From positions 232,967 through 296,966 of the forward strand of contig NZ_JAGQBA010000005.1 of NCBI RefSeq assembly GCF_024345395.1: a stretch of DNA of 64,000 nt, written 5' to 3'. Shown piece by piece: positions 7,214 to 15,558 of the stretch. The position numbers and the translations under genes are program-made. Every line of letters starts with the position of its first letter. The stretch's first letter is position 1. Origin of the DNA: Cyanobium sp. Tous-M-B4. GTDB taxonomy: Bacteria; Cyanobacteriota; Cyanobacteriia; PCC-6307; Cyanobiaceae. The notes beneath the pieces are model-generated. The model ran no database searches. It was not told where the DNA came from and saw only the letters and a list, made by a program, of their open reading frames with translations.

Positions 7214-9838
7214 TTACAGCACGCTCAGGGGAATGGCGACTGCACGGCTGATCATGCCGGCGCCACAGAAGCGCACCGGTCCGGCCCGTTGCGCACCGCC
7301 CAAGCGCAACAGCACCACAGGCCAGCTGTTCTGCCAGGCGGAATCAGCAAGAAACTGCTCAATTGCCTTGGCGGTGTTACTCACCAGCAGGCGGTCCTGA
7401 TCCACCCGCAGTCCATGGCGCCCCAGGGTCTGGGTGGCCAAGCCCGCGCTGACATCGAGGCAGGTGCTGTGGCGGGCGGCCAGCTCCACCAGTTCACCGA
7501 TCGTGCGGGTGACGGGCTTGTCGTCGGTCTCCACCCGCACCTGGCGCTGCAGGATCGTCTGGATGCAGCGGGCCTCGTCTGGCACTTCGGTGCTCTGGCT
7601 GTAGCTCTCCCAGTCGTGGCAGGCAATGCAGTGCTCGGCCTCCTCCTGGGTGGGGACGAAATCACTGAGCAGCGACCAGGCGCCGGCCATCAAGGTGCCG
7701 TATTGATCACCCAGGCGCTGGGAGTCGAAGTGGCGTGCGGCGGCAGAGGAGAAGACCACCACCGATTGGCGGATCACCGGGATCAGCGACACGGTGCGAG
7801 CGATCAGCCGCCGCGCCAGCTCAGGGGTGACGTGGTGCTCGAGATCGCGATCGAGATTCTGCCAATGGGCTTCTCGTTCCTCCTTGCCCATCTCGTTGGG
7901 GCTGCGCAGGGTCAGCTGCGCGAAGCGGCTCTTGTCCGCCCCCTGCTTGAGGGCGGTGGCGATCGATGACATCAGAAACATCGAGCGCACCCGGAAGCGG
8001 CTGACATCCCCACTGGGTGAGCCCTTGAGCATCTCGGCGCTGCTCTCGCTGCTGGCAACCCGTGCCAGCGAAAGGATCGCCTGCATCCGCTGCTGGTCGC
8101 CCTTCTCGTTGCTCTCGGCCTCATCAAAGACCACCGGCACGGCATCCGAGCAGATGGTCTGACGCAGGCCCGCCTCGGTCGTGGCGCCCACTACCACCAG
8201 GCTCAGGTCGCCGAGCAGCGGTGCCACGAAGCGATCGAGGATCTGGCTCTTGCCCGAGCCGGCGCCGGCAGTGAGCCAGATATGGGGACGCCAGCGCAGG
8301 GCGCCGCAGATCGGAGCCAGCACCACCCAGCCGAGCAGGAGGGTGCCTGAGGCCGGCACCTCCCAGCGGAAGCGGTTGGCGATGCCCACGATCATTCCGG
8401 CCTCCGCCACGCTCAGGGGCTCCACTCCGCAGGGGCCCTCCAGGCGCTTGAGCCGCTGATAAATGAACCGTGAGCGAAAGGGCCTGGTGATCGGGTGCTC
8501 ACCCTCAGGAGTGATCAGGCGATCGCCGAGGTGCAGCACGGTGCGGCCCTCATCCCACCAGGCCCCGCGGCCGCGGATGCGCTCCACCGCAAAGATCCCC
8601 ATCGCGGCCGAGCTCTTGTGCAGATCACTGGCTGCTGCCGGCCAGTTCACACCGGTCCGGCTGGGGTAGAGGCTCTCCCAGTACTCCAGTGGTGCCAGGG
8701 CCACCAGGTGGGTGGCGGTGTGGCAACCCCGGGGCAGGCGGATCACCTGACCGGTGCTGCCGGGTTGATAGAAGTTCGCGTCCGCGTCGTAGCCAAGGCA
8801 CTGAAACGGTGTGGCCGGGCTTGGGGGTGCAGCAGGCGCTGTCTCTGGCGGAGCACCAGCGTCATCGCCAGCAGCACCCGCGTCAGCGGAGCTCCATGGC
8901 TGGGCTGCTTTCGCCAGCTGTCGGCCGGCCTGCCGGGGTGTCCAGTCGGCATCGGCCAGGTCCCAGCCTTGGGGCAAGTCCGCCGGCAGGGCCACCAGTT
9001 GCAGCTGGCAGTCGAGCGGGTGCAGCAGGGCGGCCAGGCTCTGCATGGCCGCTAGGCCGGCAGCATCAGCATCGGGCCAGAGCGTCACCGAGCGGCCGGC
9101 CAGTGGCGTCCAGTCGGCCTTGGCAAGGGCTTTGGCGCCATTGGCCCAGGTGAGCACCACGTGCTGCGGGAAGAGGCGGGCGGCCGCGTCAGCAGTGCCC
9201 TCCCCTTCCACCACCAGCACCAGTGCCTCGGGGCGCTGCAACAGATCCGGCAGGCCGTACAGCGGTCTGGGGGTGGGCCAGTCGCAAGTGAATGGATCGC
9301 GGCGGCTGGGGCGGTGCCAATCGCTATCCAGCCAGACGCGATGCAGGAAGGCCTTGCCGCCGCTGCGCAGCCGGATCCGCTGGATCCAGAACAGCACCTC
9401 CCCGGCACCGTTGCGGTAGGCCCATTGGGCGGTGGCGCCGCGGTTCAACGGCGGCAGCGGCGCATCGGCAGGGGGCTTCTCGGGCATGCGCCAGGGCTTG
9501 CCGTTGCGATTGCAGCTCTGGCTGGGGATGCTGACCTTGTCGCCAGGCACCAGACCAAGGAAGGCCTCCACCTGCCGGGCGGCCTCCACAAAACTCCAGC
9601 CCTGCCGACGCATGAGCAGGTCGATGCCGGAGCCGGCACCACCGCGCTGGTCCTTGCCGCCGCACTGATTGCAGAACCAGGAGCCGCTGCCGTCTTTGTC
9701 GTCAAAGCGGTAGCGATCCGTGCCGCCGCAGAGTGGGCAGGGCTGATGGCGATCGCTCAGCTCCGCGTCGCTCAGCCCTGCTAGTGCCGCAAGGATCTCC
9801 GGCCAGCGGCCCCGAGCCGCAGCAATGGCATCGGCCAT
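7214..9838 (-). CDS. Phage primase-helicase (zinc-ribbon, Toprim, DUF927)
   Basis: From the ATG at 9838 the protein has 874 residues. A P4-type zinc ribbon is near residue 30 (CPLCGGTDRYRF then WFCNQCGG). A Toprim part follows with LVVEGEGTADAA and VTLWPDADAAG, then a DUF927 helicase part with LTAGAGSGKS (Walker A) and VPVVFDEAESNEK (Walker B). It makes primers and unwinds DNA for phage replication. The longer open frame to 9919 was rejected because it overlaps the ribbon-helix-helix gene and adds an atypical N-terminus. It is the largest gene of the replication module and flanks the origin-like repeats. Confidence 0.88.
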   Translation of the reverse strand: MADAIAAARGRWPEILAALAGLSDAELSDRHQPCPLCGGTDRYRFDDKDGSGSWFCNQCGGKDQRGGAGSGIDLLMRRQGWSFVEAARQVEAFLGLVPGDKVSIPSQSCNRNGKPWRMPEKPPADAPLPPLNRGATAQWAYRNGAGEVLFWIQRIRLRSGGKAFLHRVWLDSDWHRPSRRDPFTCDWPTPRPLYGLPDLLQRPEALVLVVEGEGTADAAARLFPQHVVLTWANGAKALAKADWTPLAGRSVTLWPDADAAGLAAMQSLAALLHPLDCQLQLVALPADLPQGWDLADADWTPRQAGRQLAKAAQPWSSADAGAAGDDAGAPPETAPAAPPSPATPFQCLGYDADANFYQPGSTGQVIRLPRGCHTATHLVALAPLEYWESLYPSRTGVNWPAAASDLHKSSAAMGIFAVERIRGRGAWWDEGRTVLHLGDRLITPEGEHPITRPFRSRFIYQRLKRLEGPCGVEPLSVAEAGMIVGIANRFRWEVPASGTLLLGWVVLAPICGALRWRPHIWLTAGAGSGKSQILDRFVAPLLGDLSLVVVGATTEAGLRQTICSDAVPVVFDEAESNEKGDQQRMQAILSLARVASSESSAEMLKGSPSGDVSRFRVRSMFLMSSIATALKQGADKSRFAQLTLRSPNEMGKEEREAHWQNLDRDLEHHVTPELARRLIARTVSLIPVIRQSVVVFSSAAARHFDSQRLGDQYGTLMAGAWSLLSDFVPTQEEAEHCIACHDWESYSQSTEVPDEARCIQTILQRQVRVETDDKPVTRTIGELVELAARHSTCLDVSAGLATQTLGRHGLRVDQDRLLVSNTAKAIEQFLADSAWQNSWPVVLLRLGGAQRAGPVRFCGAGMISRAVAIPLSVL

Positions 9839-9848
9839 GGGATGTCGC

Positions 9849-10052
9849 TCACCAGCCCTGGCTGGCAAGCGCCTGGTTACCCGTAGAGCCGCGATCGGGC
9901 GCGGGAACCAGGGACTCACGGTGGATCACAGCGTCGAGCACCTGGCGCAGGGCGGCTGAGCGACTCAGGGAGCCGTGCCGACGCCGCGCATCAAGCCAGG
10001 CCAGTTGCTCTTGGGTGATCGAGACACTCACCGGCAGGGCGTAGTCAGACAT
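9849..10052 (-). CDS. Small ribbon-helix-helix regulator
   Basis: This is a 67-residue protein. PVSVSITQEQLAWLDARRRH gives the beta strand and first helix, and SLSRSAALRQVLDAVI the second helix of a CopG/Arc-type ribbon-helix-helix. The C-terminal tail is short and probably disordered. It is divergent from the helicase gene at 10159, and the 106-base gap holds a perfect inverted repeat (10076-10091), a plausible operator. It may govern both directions of the replication module. Fold call is good; target is inference. Confidence 0.7.
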   Translation of the reverse strand: MSDYALPVSVSITQEQLAWLDARRRHGSLSRSAALRQVLDAVIHRESLVPAPDRGSTGNQALASQGW

Positions 10053-10075
10053 GGGATCTCCGCTCGTGAACTACA

Positions 10076-10091
10076 GCCTAATGCTTTAGGC
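10076..10091. promoter_or_regulatory. Candidate operator (GCCTAA-N4-TTAGGC)
   Basis: GCCTAATGCTTTAGGC is a perfect 6-base inverted repeat with a 4-base spacer, 24 bases upstream of the ribbon-helix-helix start and 68 bases upstream of the divergent helicase. Size and placement suit a small dimeric repressor. No -10 or -35 boxes are clear enough to call. Confidence 0.4.
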
Positions 10092-10158
10092 CAGCTCTCG
10101 CTAGGCTGAGCCAAAGAAGGATAGAGGCTAGTCACTATCCTGATCGCCTGTAATCCCA

Positions 10159-11583
10159 GTGGCCCCGATCGTCTTGCGCGACTACCAGCAGCAACTGCTG
10201 GCCGATCTCCGCGCCGCCCTCAAGGTCCACCGCCGGGTCTGTGCGGTCATGCCCACCGGTGCGGGCAAGGGCCAGACCATCGGCGCGATCGCCCGCGGCG
10301 CGGCCGGCAAGGGCCGGCGGGTGCTGGTGCTGGCCCACAGGGCTGAGCTGATCGAGCAGCTCACCGGCACCGTGCGGGCCTGGGGGCTTGAGCCCGATGT
10401 AATCGCCCCTGGCCGCACGCTGCAGGGCCGGCAGGTCGCCGTGGGCTCGGTGCAGACCGTGGTCCGGCGGCTTGAACTGCTGCCGGCGCCAGATCTGATC
10501 ATTCAGGACGAGGCCCACCACCTGGTGGCAGGCAACGTCTGGGGCCGGATCATCGAGGCCTGGCCAGGCGCCCATCTGATCGGAAAGACCGCCACCCCCG
10601 AACGCCTCGACGGCAAAGGGTTGGGCGTAGAGGCCGGCGGCTACTTCGAGGCCCTAGTGCTCGGGCCCTCAGCGGCCTGGCTGGTCGAACAGGGCTGGCT
10701 GGCCCGGCCCAAGGTGTTCTCCTGGCCAGGGGCGCGCAACAGCAAACTGCGGCGCCGGTATATGGGCGAGTTCGACCTGGAGCAGGCGGCACGCGCCTTT
10801 GGGGATCGGGCCGCCATTGGCGATGCGGTGTCGCACTATCGCCGCCGCCTGCACCCGGGCACCGCCATCTGTTTTTGCTGCACGATCGAGCATGCCGAGC
10901 AGCTGGCCGGTGCCTTCCGCGCTGCGGGAATACGGGCCGCATCGGTGAGCGGCGCCACCCCAGCTGATCAGCGCAAACGCCTGATCGCAGGACTCGGCAC
11001 CGGCGAGGTGGAAGTGCTCAGCAGCTGCATGATCATTTCCGAGGGCACCGACATCCCTTCAGTGGGTGGCGCGATCCTGATGCGCCCCACCGCCAGCCTT
11101 TCCCTTTACTTGCAGATGGTCGGCCGGGCCCTGCGGCCCGCACCGGGAAAACAGGAGGCCGTGATCCTCGATCACGTCGGCAATGCCCATCGCCACGGCC
11201 TGCCCACCGATGAGCGCCAGTGGGACCTGGCCGGCCGCCGCCGGCGTGAGGGTGTCTCGATTCCGATCAAGGACTGCCCGCACTGCTTCTGCAGCTGCCC
11301 CAGCCCGGTAAAGGTCTGCCCTGACTGCGGCTACCTGTTTCTGGTCGAAGAACGCGATGAGCGGCGCCGCGGTCTGCAGCAGCTGGAGGGCGAACTAGTT
11401 GAAGTCAAGGGCGCAGCCCGCCACCGGCCCAAACCCAAGCCCAACCAGCAGCAGAGGCCCCGGCGCACGCACCCGGCAGCTGGCTGCCGGACCTTCGAGC
11501 AGCTGCTGGAGCGGGAGCAAGAGCGGGGCTACAAGCAGGGCTGGGCCAGGTATGTCTGGGCTGCCAGGCAGCGCAGCGCTTAA
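10159..11583 (+). CDS. DEAH-box superfamily 2 helicase of phage type
   Basis: This 474-residue protein starts with an ILRDYQ-like motif (VLRDYQQQLL), Walker A MPTGAGKG, DEAH in LIIQDEAHHL, and motif III GKTATPERLDG. The second RecA domain has ISEGTDIPSVGGAIL and QMVGRALRPAPGK (motif VI). A zinc ribbon follows (CPHCFCSCP, VCPDCGYLF), then a basic linker and a C-terminal YKQGWARYVWAARQ helix. This layout is typical of phage and plasmid helicases used in replication or recombination. Its stop overlaps the convergent VapC gene by four bases. Confidence 0.9.
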   Translation: MAPIVLRDYQQQLLADLRAALKVHRRVCAVMPTGAGKGQTIGAIARGAAGKGRRVLVLAHRAELIEQLTGTVRAWGLEPDVIAPGRTLQGRQVAVGSVQTVVRRLELLPAPDLIIQDEAHHLVAGNVWGRIIEAWPGAHLIGKTATPERLDGKGLGVEAGGYFEALVLGPSAAWLVEQGWLARPKVFSWPGARNSKLRRRYMGEFDLEQAARAFGDRAAIGDAVSHYRRRLHPGTAICFCCTIEHAEQLAGAFRAAGIRAASVSGATPADQRKRLIAGLGTGEVEVLSSCMIISEGTDIPSVGGAILMRPTASLSLYLQMVGRALRPAPGKQEAVILDHVGNAHRHGLPTDERQWDLAGRRRREGVSIPIKDCPHCFCSCPSPVKVCPDCGYLFLVEERDERRRGLQQLEGELVEVKGAARHRPKPKPNQQQRPRRTHPAAGCRTFEQLLEREQERGYKQGWARYVWAARQRSA

Positions 11584-12026
11584 TGCCTGACTGGCTTGCC
11601 GCCTGCTCCCAGGAGTTCAGCCTCCAGGCCCAGCTGTTGGGCCGCCGCGACAAACGGGGCATCCAGGCTGCAGAGGGTGGCGCCACGGCCGCTGGCGATT
11701 GCTAGGTGCAGGGCATCGGCCGCTCGCAGGGACGTGCTCCAGCCGCGCAAGCAGGCGTTGGCGTTGCGGAAGTCCTGCGGCTCCAGTTCCAGCATCAGCA
11801 GGCCTGGCGCCAGGCTGCGCTCAAACCCCTGCAGCACCGTCTCGGCTTGCGCCTGGCTCAGTGCCTTGGTGCGCACCTTCAGGCCGAGGGCGGAATGGAG
11901 CTCGGTGACACTCCAGGAGCTGATCGCCAGCGGTGCACTGGCTTCAGTGAGAAACGCCGTTGCCGTGGCGGAGTGCGCTTCCGGCGTCAGCACCGCCAGC
12001 AACACGCAGGTGTCGATGTAGAGCAT
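11580..12026 (-). CDS. vapC: PIN-domain toxin, VapC-like
   Basis: This 148-residue PIN protein starts MLYIDTCVLLAVLTPE, giving the first catalytic Asp. WSVTELHSALGLK supplies the Glu, and RAADALHLAIA the next Asp, followed by LCSLDAPF. These are the metal-binding acids of PIN ribonucleases. It is one base downstream of the Phd-type antitoxin gene in the same operon. It most likely cleaves RNA when freed from the antitoxin. It is a cargo module inside the replication region, inserted between a helicase and a nuclease gene that read the other way. Confidence 0.85.
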   Translation of the reverse strand: MLYIDTCVLLAVLTPEAHSATATAFLTEASAPLAISSWSVTELHSALGLKVRTKALSQAQAETVLQGFERSLAPGLLMLELEPQDFRNANACLRGWSTSLRAADALHLAIASGRGATLCSLDAPFVAAAQQLGLEAELLGAGGKPVRH

Positions 12027-12262
12027 CAGGCGCCGGACTCATCCCGCAACGCCCGCATGGTCTCCACGCCGCTGGTCGGCTGCTCGGGCAACGAGCCACG
12101 CAGGGTTGCGAGCTGGGGCAGCAGATCACGCACGCTGCAGCGCGGCACCAGCTCGGCGATGGCTTTGCCGCGACGCGTGATCACCACCGCCTGCCCAGCC
12201 TCCACAGCATCCAACAGGCTGGAGAGCTGGGTCTTGGCTTCCGCCACCGTCACCTGCACCAT
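12026..12262 (-). CDS. Phd/YefM-type antitoxin
   Basis: This is a 78-residue protein. VTVAEAKTQLSSLLDAVEAG, then VVITRRGKAIAELVP, is the usual Phd/YefM DNA-binding half. The C-terminal part (SGVETMRALRDES) would wrap the toxin. The stop overlaps the start of the VapC-like gene by one base, which is the normal antitoxin-toxin order. It should repress its own promoter in the 60-base gap before the divergent VRR-NUC gene. Confidence 0.85.
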   Translation of the reverse strand: MVQVTVAEAKTQLSSLLDAVEAGQAVVITRRGKAIAELVPRCSVRDLLPQLATLRGSLPEQPTSGVETMRALRDESGA

Positions 12263-12322
12263 GGCCGTTGACCATCTGGATGACCAACTCTAGGGCGGGC
12301 TGATGGCCCGGCAACAGGAGGC

Positions 12323-12700
12323 ATGGCCTCCTCCCCCAGCGAACACGAAATCCAGCAGCGCATCCGCCTGGCCTGCGGCCGCGGGCGGGTACGGCTCTGG
12401 CGCAACAACACCGGTGCCCTGGTCGACCAGCAGGGGCGCTTCGTGCGCTTCGGGCTTTGTAAGGGCAGCAGCGACCTGATCGGCTTGCGCTCACTGGAGA
12501 TCACGCCCGAGCTGGTCGGTCAGCGCATTGCCCAGTTCGTTGCCCTGGAGATCAAGACGGGTTCCGGAACCGTCAGCCCCGAGCAGCGGGCCTTTCTGCA
12601 GCTGGTGCAGCAGCTGGGCGGCTTGGGCGGGATCTGCCGCTCGATTGCAGAGGCCCAAGCGGTCCTGGACCTGGATCCCATGGCCGGGTCGGTCCAATGA
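12323..12700 (+). CDS. VRR-NUC domain nuclease
   Basis: This is a 125-residue protein. The layout EHEIQQRIRL, LWRNNTGAL, then KGSSDLIGL and FVALEIKTGSG matches VRR-NUC domains (the D and ExK of the PD-(D/E)XK fold are in SSDLIG and LEIKTG). VSPEQRAFLQLVQQLGGLGG is the usual closing helix. Stand-alone VRR-NUC proteins of this size are common in phages, where they act on branched DNA. It overlaps the next small gene by four bases. Confidence 0.85.
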   Translation: MASSPSEHEIQQRIRLACGRGRVRLWRNNTGALVDQQGRFVRFGLCKGSSDLIGLRSLEITPELVGQRIAQFVALEIKTGSGTVSPEQRAFLQLVQQLGGLGGICRSIAEAQAVLDLDPMAGSVQ

Positions 12701-12876
12701 ACAGGCCCGAACTCCGCAAGCAGCTGCAGGCCTTGGCCCGTCGCTATCCCGGCATCCACCCATACACGCTGGTCCTCCGCTTCCAGGGCCAGACGGGCCG
12801 GGTTCTCACCGTTCAACAGGTCAAACAGCTCTTGGCCGAGCCAGGAAATAACCGAGACCAGCCTGCCAAGCTGTAA
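12697..12876 (+). CDS. Small phage protein, 59 residues
   Basis: ATG 12697 overlaps the VRR-NUC stop (ATGA). The protein is MNRPELRKQLQALARRYPGI followed by HPYTLVLRFQGQTGRVLTVQ and a short tail. It is basic and predicted to be one helix plus strands. The four-base overlap is the main support. No family is recognised. Confidence 0.5.
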   Translation: MNRPELRKQLQALARRYPGIHPYTLVLRFQGQTGRVLTVQQVKQLLAEPGNNRDQPAKL

Positions 12877-12919
12877 CAAGCTATGGCTAGCAGTGCCAAG
12901 CAGCGCTTAGGATCGGGCT

Positions 12920-13615
12920 ATGGCACAAGCAAAGAAGCCCGTCAAGCGCACCTACCAGGCCGTCCTTGACTGGCAGGACGAGTCCCGAAAAGCCTTTGGG
13001 AAGATGCTGCTCAACTGGCGGCGCCGTAACGGCTGGACCCAGTACACCGCCTGCGAATGGGGCACAGAAGCCGAGTTTGAGGTGATTTCCTACGGGAATC
13101 TCTCGGTGATCGAGCAGGGCAAGGCCGGCGAGCTGCGCCAGAAGGCCTTCTTTCAGCTCGAGGAGCTCAACCGTCGCCTGGCGGAGAAGGACTGGGGACC
13201 GGTCAAGTCCCAGCGGTTGAAGGACCAGTTGAAGGATGCGGAGCCCCTGCACGGCGATGACGACAAGCTCTGGGATGCCGTGGACTTCTGGAGCTGCTAC
13301 ATCGGCTATGTGCCGGTGCCCAAGGCCTTTCAAGCAGCGCCCGCGCCGACCCTCACCTCGAAGCGTGCCGAGGAGATCTGTCAGAAATGGCGCCAGCACG
13401 TGCGCCGCGTGATCAAGGAAGGCGGTCTCGACGTCACCCAAGCACTGGAGCAGCTGGTCAAGGGTGCACAGAAGGAGCACCAGAAGCGTTTCTCAGAGGT
13501 GCTGGCCATCGACGACTACAGCTCGGTTGAGCTGGCTCAGCTCTGGGTGGATGGCGAGGAGTTCCTTCCCGAGCAGTGGATCGGCGCCTGGGAGCAGAAA
13601 GCGCTGGGTGCCTGA
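12920..13615 (+). CDS. Phage protein with XRE-like helix-turn-helix
   Basis: This is a 231-residue protein. Residues about 25-75 (AFGKMLLNWRRRNGWTQYTA, then ISYGNLSVIEQGKAGELRQK) look like a modified XRE helix-turn-helix with a long insertion. The rest is helical, with WDAVDFWSCYIGYVP and KRAEEICQKWRQHVRRVIKE. It may be a phage repressor or activator that sets the replication module, but no known family is clear. It is the first gene of the rightward run that leads to the SSB and KilA-N genes. Confidence 0.6.
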   Translation: MAQAKKPVKRTYQAVLDWQDESRKAFGKMLLNWRRRNGWTQYTACEWGTEAEFEVISYGNLSVIEQGKAGELRQKAFFQLEELNRRLAEKDWGPVKSQRLKDQLKDAEPLHGDDDKLWDAVDFWSCYIGYVPVPKAFQAAPAPTLTSKRAEEICQKWRQHVRRVIKEGGLDVTQALEQLVKGAQKEHQKRFSEVLAIDDYSSVELAQLWVDGEEFLPEQWIGAWEQKALGA

Positions 13616-13741
13616 TCGGACCGCTCTGGCGGACGCAACCAGGGCCGACCTGGACGATTGCAAGCAAAGTCTGGGGTTGCGCCTAGCGTTAGCAAGCCGC
13701 TAAGCTCAGGCCAGCGGGCACAAGCCCGGCTCTCTGATGTC

Positions 13742-14467
13742 ATGACCCAAACCCCCGCACGCGCAGGCGTGCCAACCGGCGCCCTCGCGTTGCTCGACGA
13801 AAAAGGCAGCGCCGAGCGCGCCCTTACAGCCGCCCTAGCCTCGTTCCAGGAGCAGGTGCAGGCCGTTCCTTCCCTTGATCTAGCTGCTGTGGTCGAAGCA
13901 GCCAGACCAGCCTTTGCCTCGGGCATTGCCTTCAGCGCCCAGCTGGTCGACATCCGCGGCCGCAACAAGTTGCGGGTCACCGTGATGCACTCCGGTGGAG
14001 CTGAAGTCACCAGTGAGGAGTGGGCCGACGAGGTCGACGACCTGCTGCGGGCCTCCGGGTGGATGCTGGCCATGCTGCTGGGCATCCCTTTGGCCAAACA
14101 GGCTCAGCCTGTAGAGCCTGAGAATAAAGGGGCAAAGAGCCTCGCATCTGTCGGGATTCCTGGTGCTCCTGCTGGGCCTGAACCCAGCAGAGAGAAAGAG
14201 GCTGTCCCAGTGGTTGACCTCGATGTCGCTCTGGAGCCGCTCACGCCCCAGGAGATCGAGGCCACCCACCAGCGGATCCTCGCCCTGCCCCAGGCAGCAC
14301 GCCAGGAGCTGACCAAGGCGTTCCGCGAGCACTTCCAAGTGCCGCGCAATGCCCGCTCCATCGGTGATCGCATCACGCAGCACCAGCACGCCGCCTTCGT
14401 CGACCACTTCCTTGAGGAGTACGAGGGGCACGGCCTCGATGACGCCGCGACGCCGGTGGAGCCGTGA
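13742..14467 (+). CDS. Phage protein, unknown, before SSB gene
   Basis: From ATG 13742 the protein has 241 residues. An earlier start at 13658 is possible but lacks a good ribosome site. The first part is helical (AERALTAALASFQEQVQAVP), the middle has LVDIRGRNKLRVTVMHSGGA, and the C-terminal part resembles a DNA-binding helix set (LTPQEIEATHQRILALPQAA, FREHFQVP). Its place just before a single-strand binding protein suggests a recombination or replication role. I do not recognise the family. Confidence 0.55.
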   Translation: MTQTPARAGVPTGALALLDEKGSAERALTAALASFQEQVQAVPSLDLAAVVEAARPAFASGIAFSAQLVDIRGRNKLRVTVMHSGGAEVTSEEWADEVDDLLRASGWMLAMLLGIPLAKQAQPVEPENKGAKSLASVGIPGAPAGPEPSREKEAVPVVDLDVALEPLTPQEIEATHQRILALPQAARQELTKAFREHFQVPRNARSIGDRITQHQHAAFVDHFLEEYEGHGLDDAATPVEP

Positions 14468-14700
14468 AAGGCCTTCGTCGCTACGGCGAGCAGCCACGCT
14501 CGGCCGCCGGCCGCCACTTCATCCAGACCCAGGTGCGCACAGATGTGTACCTGCGAGTCCGCGAGGTGATGGTGCGCCACAACCTCTCGGCCAGCGGGGC
14601 AGTGCATCACCTGCTGCGCGAACGCTTTGGTCTGCCGCCCCTGCCTCCTTTCGATCAACAGCCCATTTCCACCGTTCACCCCGTTTCAACCCATGGCTAA
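14464..14700 (+). CDS. Small ribbon-helix-helix-like phage protein
   Basis: This 78-residue protein starts with GTG 14464, overlapping the upstream stop (GTGA). HFIQTQVRTDVYLRVREVMV, then HNLSASGAVHHLLRERFG, fits a ribbon-helix-helix core, with a Pro-rich tail. The gene end overlaps the SSB start by eight bases. Role unknown; probably DNA-binding. Confidence 0.5.
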   Translation: MKGLRRYGEQPRSAAGRHFIQTQVRTDVYLRVREVMVRHNLSASGAVHHLLRERFGLPPLPPFDQQPISTVHPVSTHG

Positions 14701-15274
14701 GGACATCTTTCGTACCCCCCTCGCCGAAGTGCGTTGGGCGCACCTGATCAGCCCTCGGCACCAGCTCGACAAGAGCAAGCCCAAGGCCTGGACCGCCGAT
14801 CTGCTGCTGGCCAACAGCGATGAGAAAGCCCAGTCCTTCCTACTGGCGATGGAGGACCAGTTCATCGCCCTGCACGGCAGCCGCAAGCGCCGCGCCGAGA
14901 AAGGCTTCCCCTGGAAGCCCGACAAGGAGAAGCCCAGCGAGATCACCGTGGTGCGCTTCAAGGTGCCGCAGTTCCAGCGCCGTGACGGCTCTCTTTCTGA
15001 GGGGCCCCGCATCGTCGATGCCAAAAAGCAGCCCTGGGATGGGGCCGCCATAGGCAACGGCTCCAAGGTGGTCGTCGCCTTTGACATCTACGACTGGGAC
15101 GGGGAGAACGGCTGCGGCATGACCTTCCAGCCCCGTGCTGTTCAGGTCGTCGAGTTCGTGCCCTACGAGCAGGTCGATCCCACCGACGGCTTTGAGGAGG
15201 TCGAGGGATACACCACGGGTGCGGGCAACGGATCCGGTTGGGCTGTTGAGGACGACGACGAGGCCCCCTTCTGA
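14693..15274 (+). CDS. Phage single-stranded DNA-binding protein, gp2.5/DUF2815-like
   Basis: From ATG 14693 the protein has 193 residues. It reads FRTPLAEVRWAHLISPRH, then FRVPQFQRRD-type strands and KVVVAFDIYDWDGENGCGMT, then AVQVVEFVPYEQ. The C-terminus is acidic and ends EDDDEAPF with a terminal aromatic, as in T7 gp2.5-type proteins, where the tail contacts other replication proteins. This layout matches the DUF2815 phage family. It would coat single strands made by the exonuclease and helicases in this island. Confidence 0.82.
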   Translation: MAKDIFRTPLAEVRWAHLISPRHQLDKSKPKAWTADLLLANSDEKAQSFLLAMEDQFIALHGSRKRRAEKGFPWKPDKEKPSEITVVRFKVPQFQRRDGSLSEGPRIVDAKKQPWDGAAIGNGSKVVVAFDIYDWDGENGCGMTFQPRAVQVVEFVPYEQVDPTDGFEEVEGYTTGAGNGSGWAVEDDDEAPF

Positions 15275-15558
15275 TGGGCACACCGCACGTCCGCAGTAAT
15301 GGGGCCTTCGGGCCCCGCCCCCAGCTGCCGGCCTTCTGCCGCACCCGCCGGCCCACCGTCATGGTCACGGTTTCCAGCCTGGCTGGCTTGCGCGCTCTGG
15401 CGCTGCTGGGCCTGGCATTTCAGCTCAGCACCCTGCTGCTGGTGCTCGCCGGGCCCGTGCCACCGCGGCCGCTGGCCAGCACCAACACCGTCTTCCACTC
15501 CGATGCCAGCGCTGACGCCGGCGAAGTTCCCGCCGTCACACCGCTCTCAGACCAATGA
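15274..15558 (+). CDS. Small membrane-anchored protein, unknown
   Basis: This 94-residue ORF starts with the ATG that overlaps the SSB stop (TGATG) and ends overlapping the KilA-N start by four bases. One hydrophobic segment (LALLGLAFQLSTLLLVLAG) is a likely membrane helix. The first ~30 residues are basic and Pro-rich. The tight overlaps on both sides support translation. A GC hairpin (15301-15316) lies inside the frame. Confidence 0.45.
   Translation: MGTPHVRSNGAFGPRPQLPAFCRTRRPTVMVTVSSLAGLRALALLGLAFQLSTLLLVLAGPVPPRPLASTNTVFHSDASADAGEVPAVTPLSDQ

Noticed and set aside
7106..7969. Long + strand ORF over the 3' part of the primase-helicase gene
   Set aside because: It is a high-GC shadow frame of the primase-helicase and its sequence has no domain.
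15301..15316. GGGGCC-TTCG-GGCCCC hairpin as a terminator
   Set aside because: No T-run follows and it lies inside a tightly overlapping gene row.
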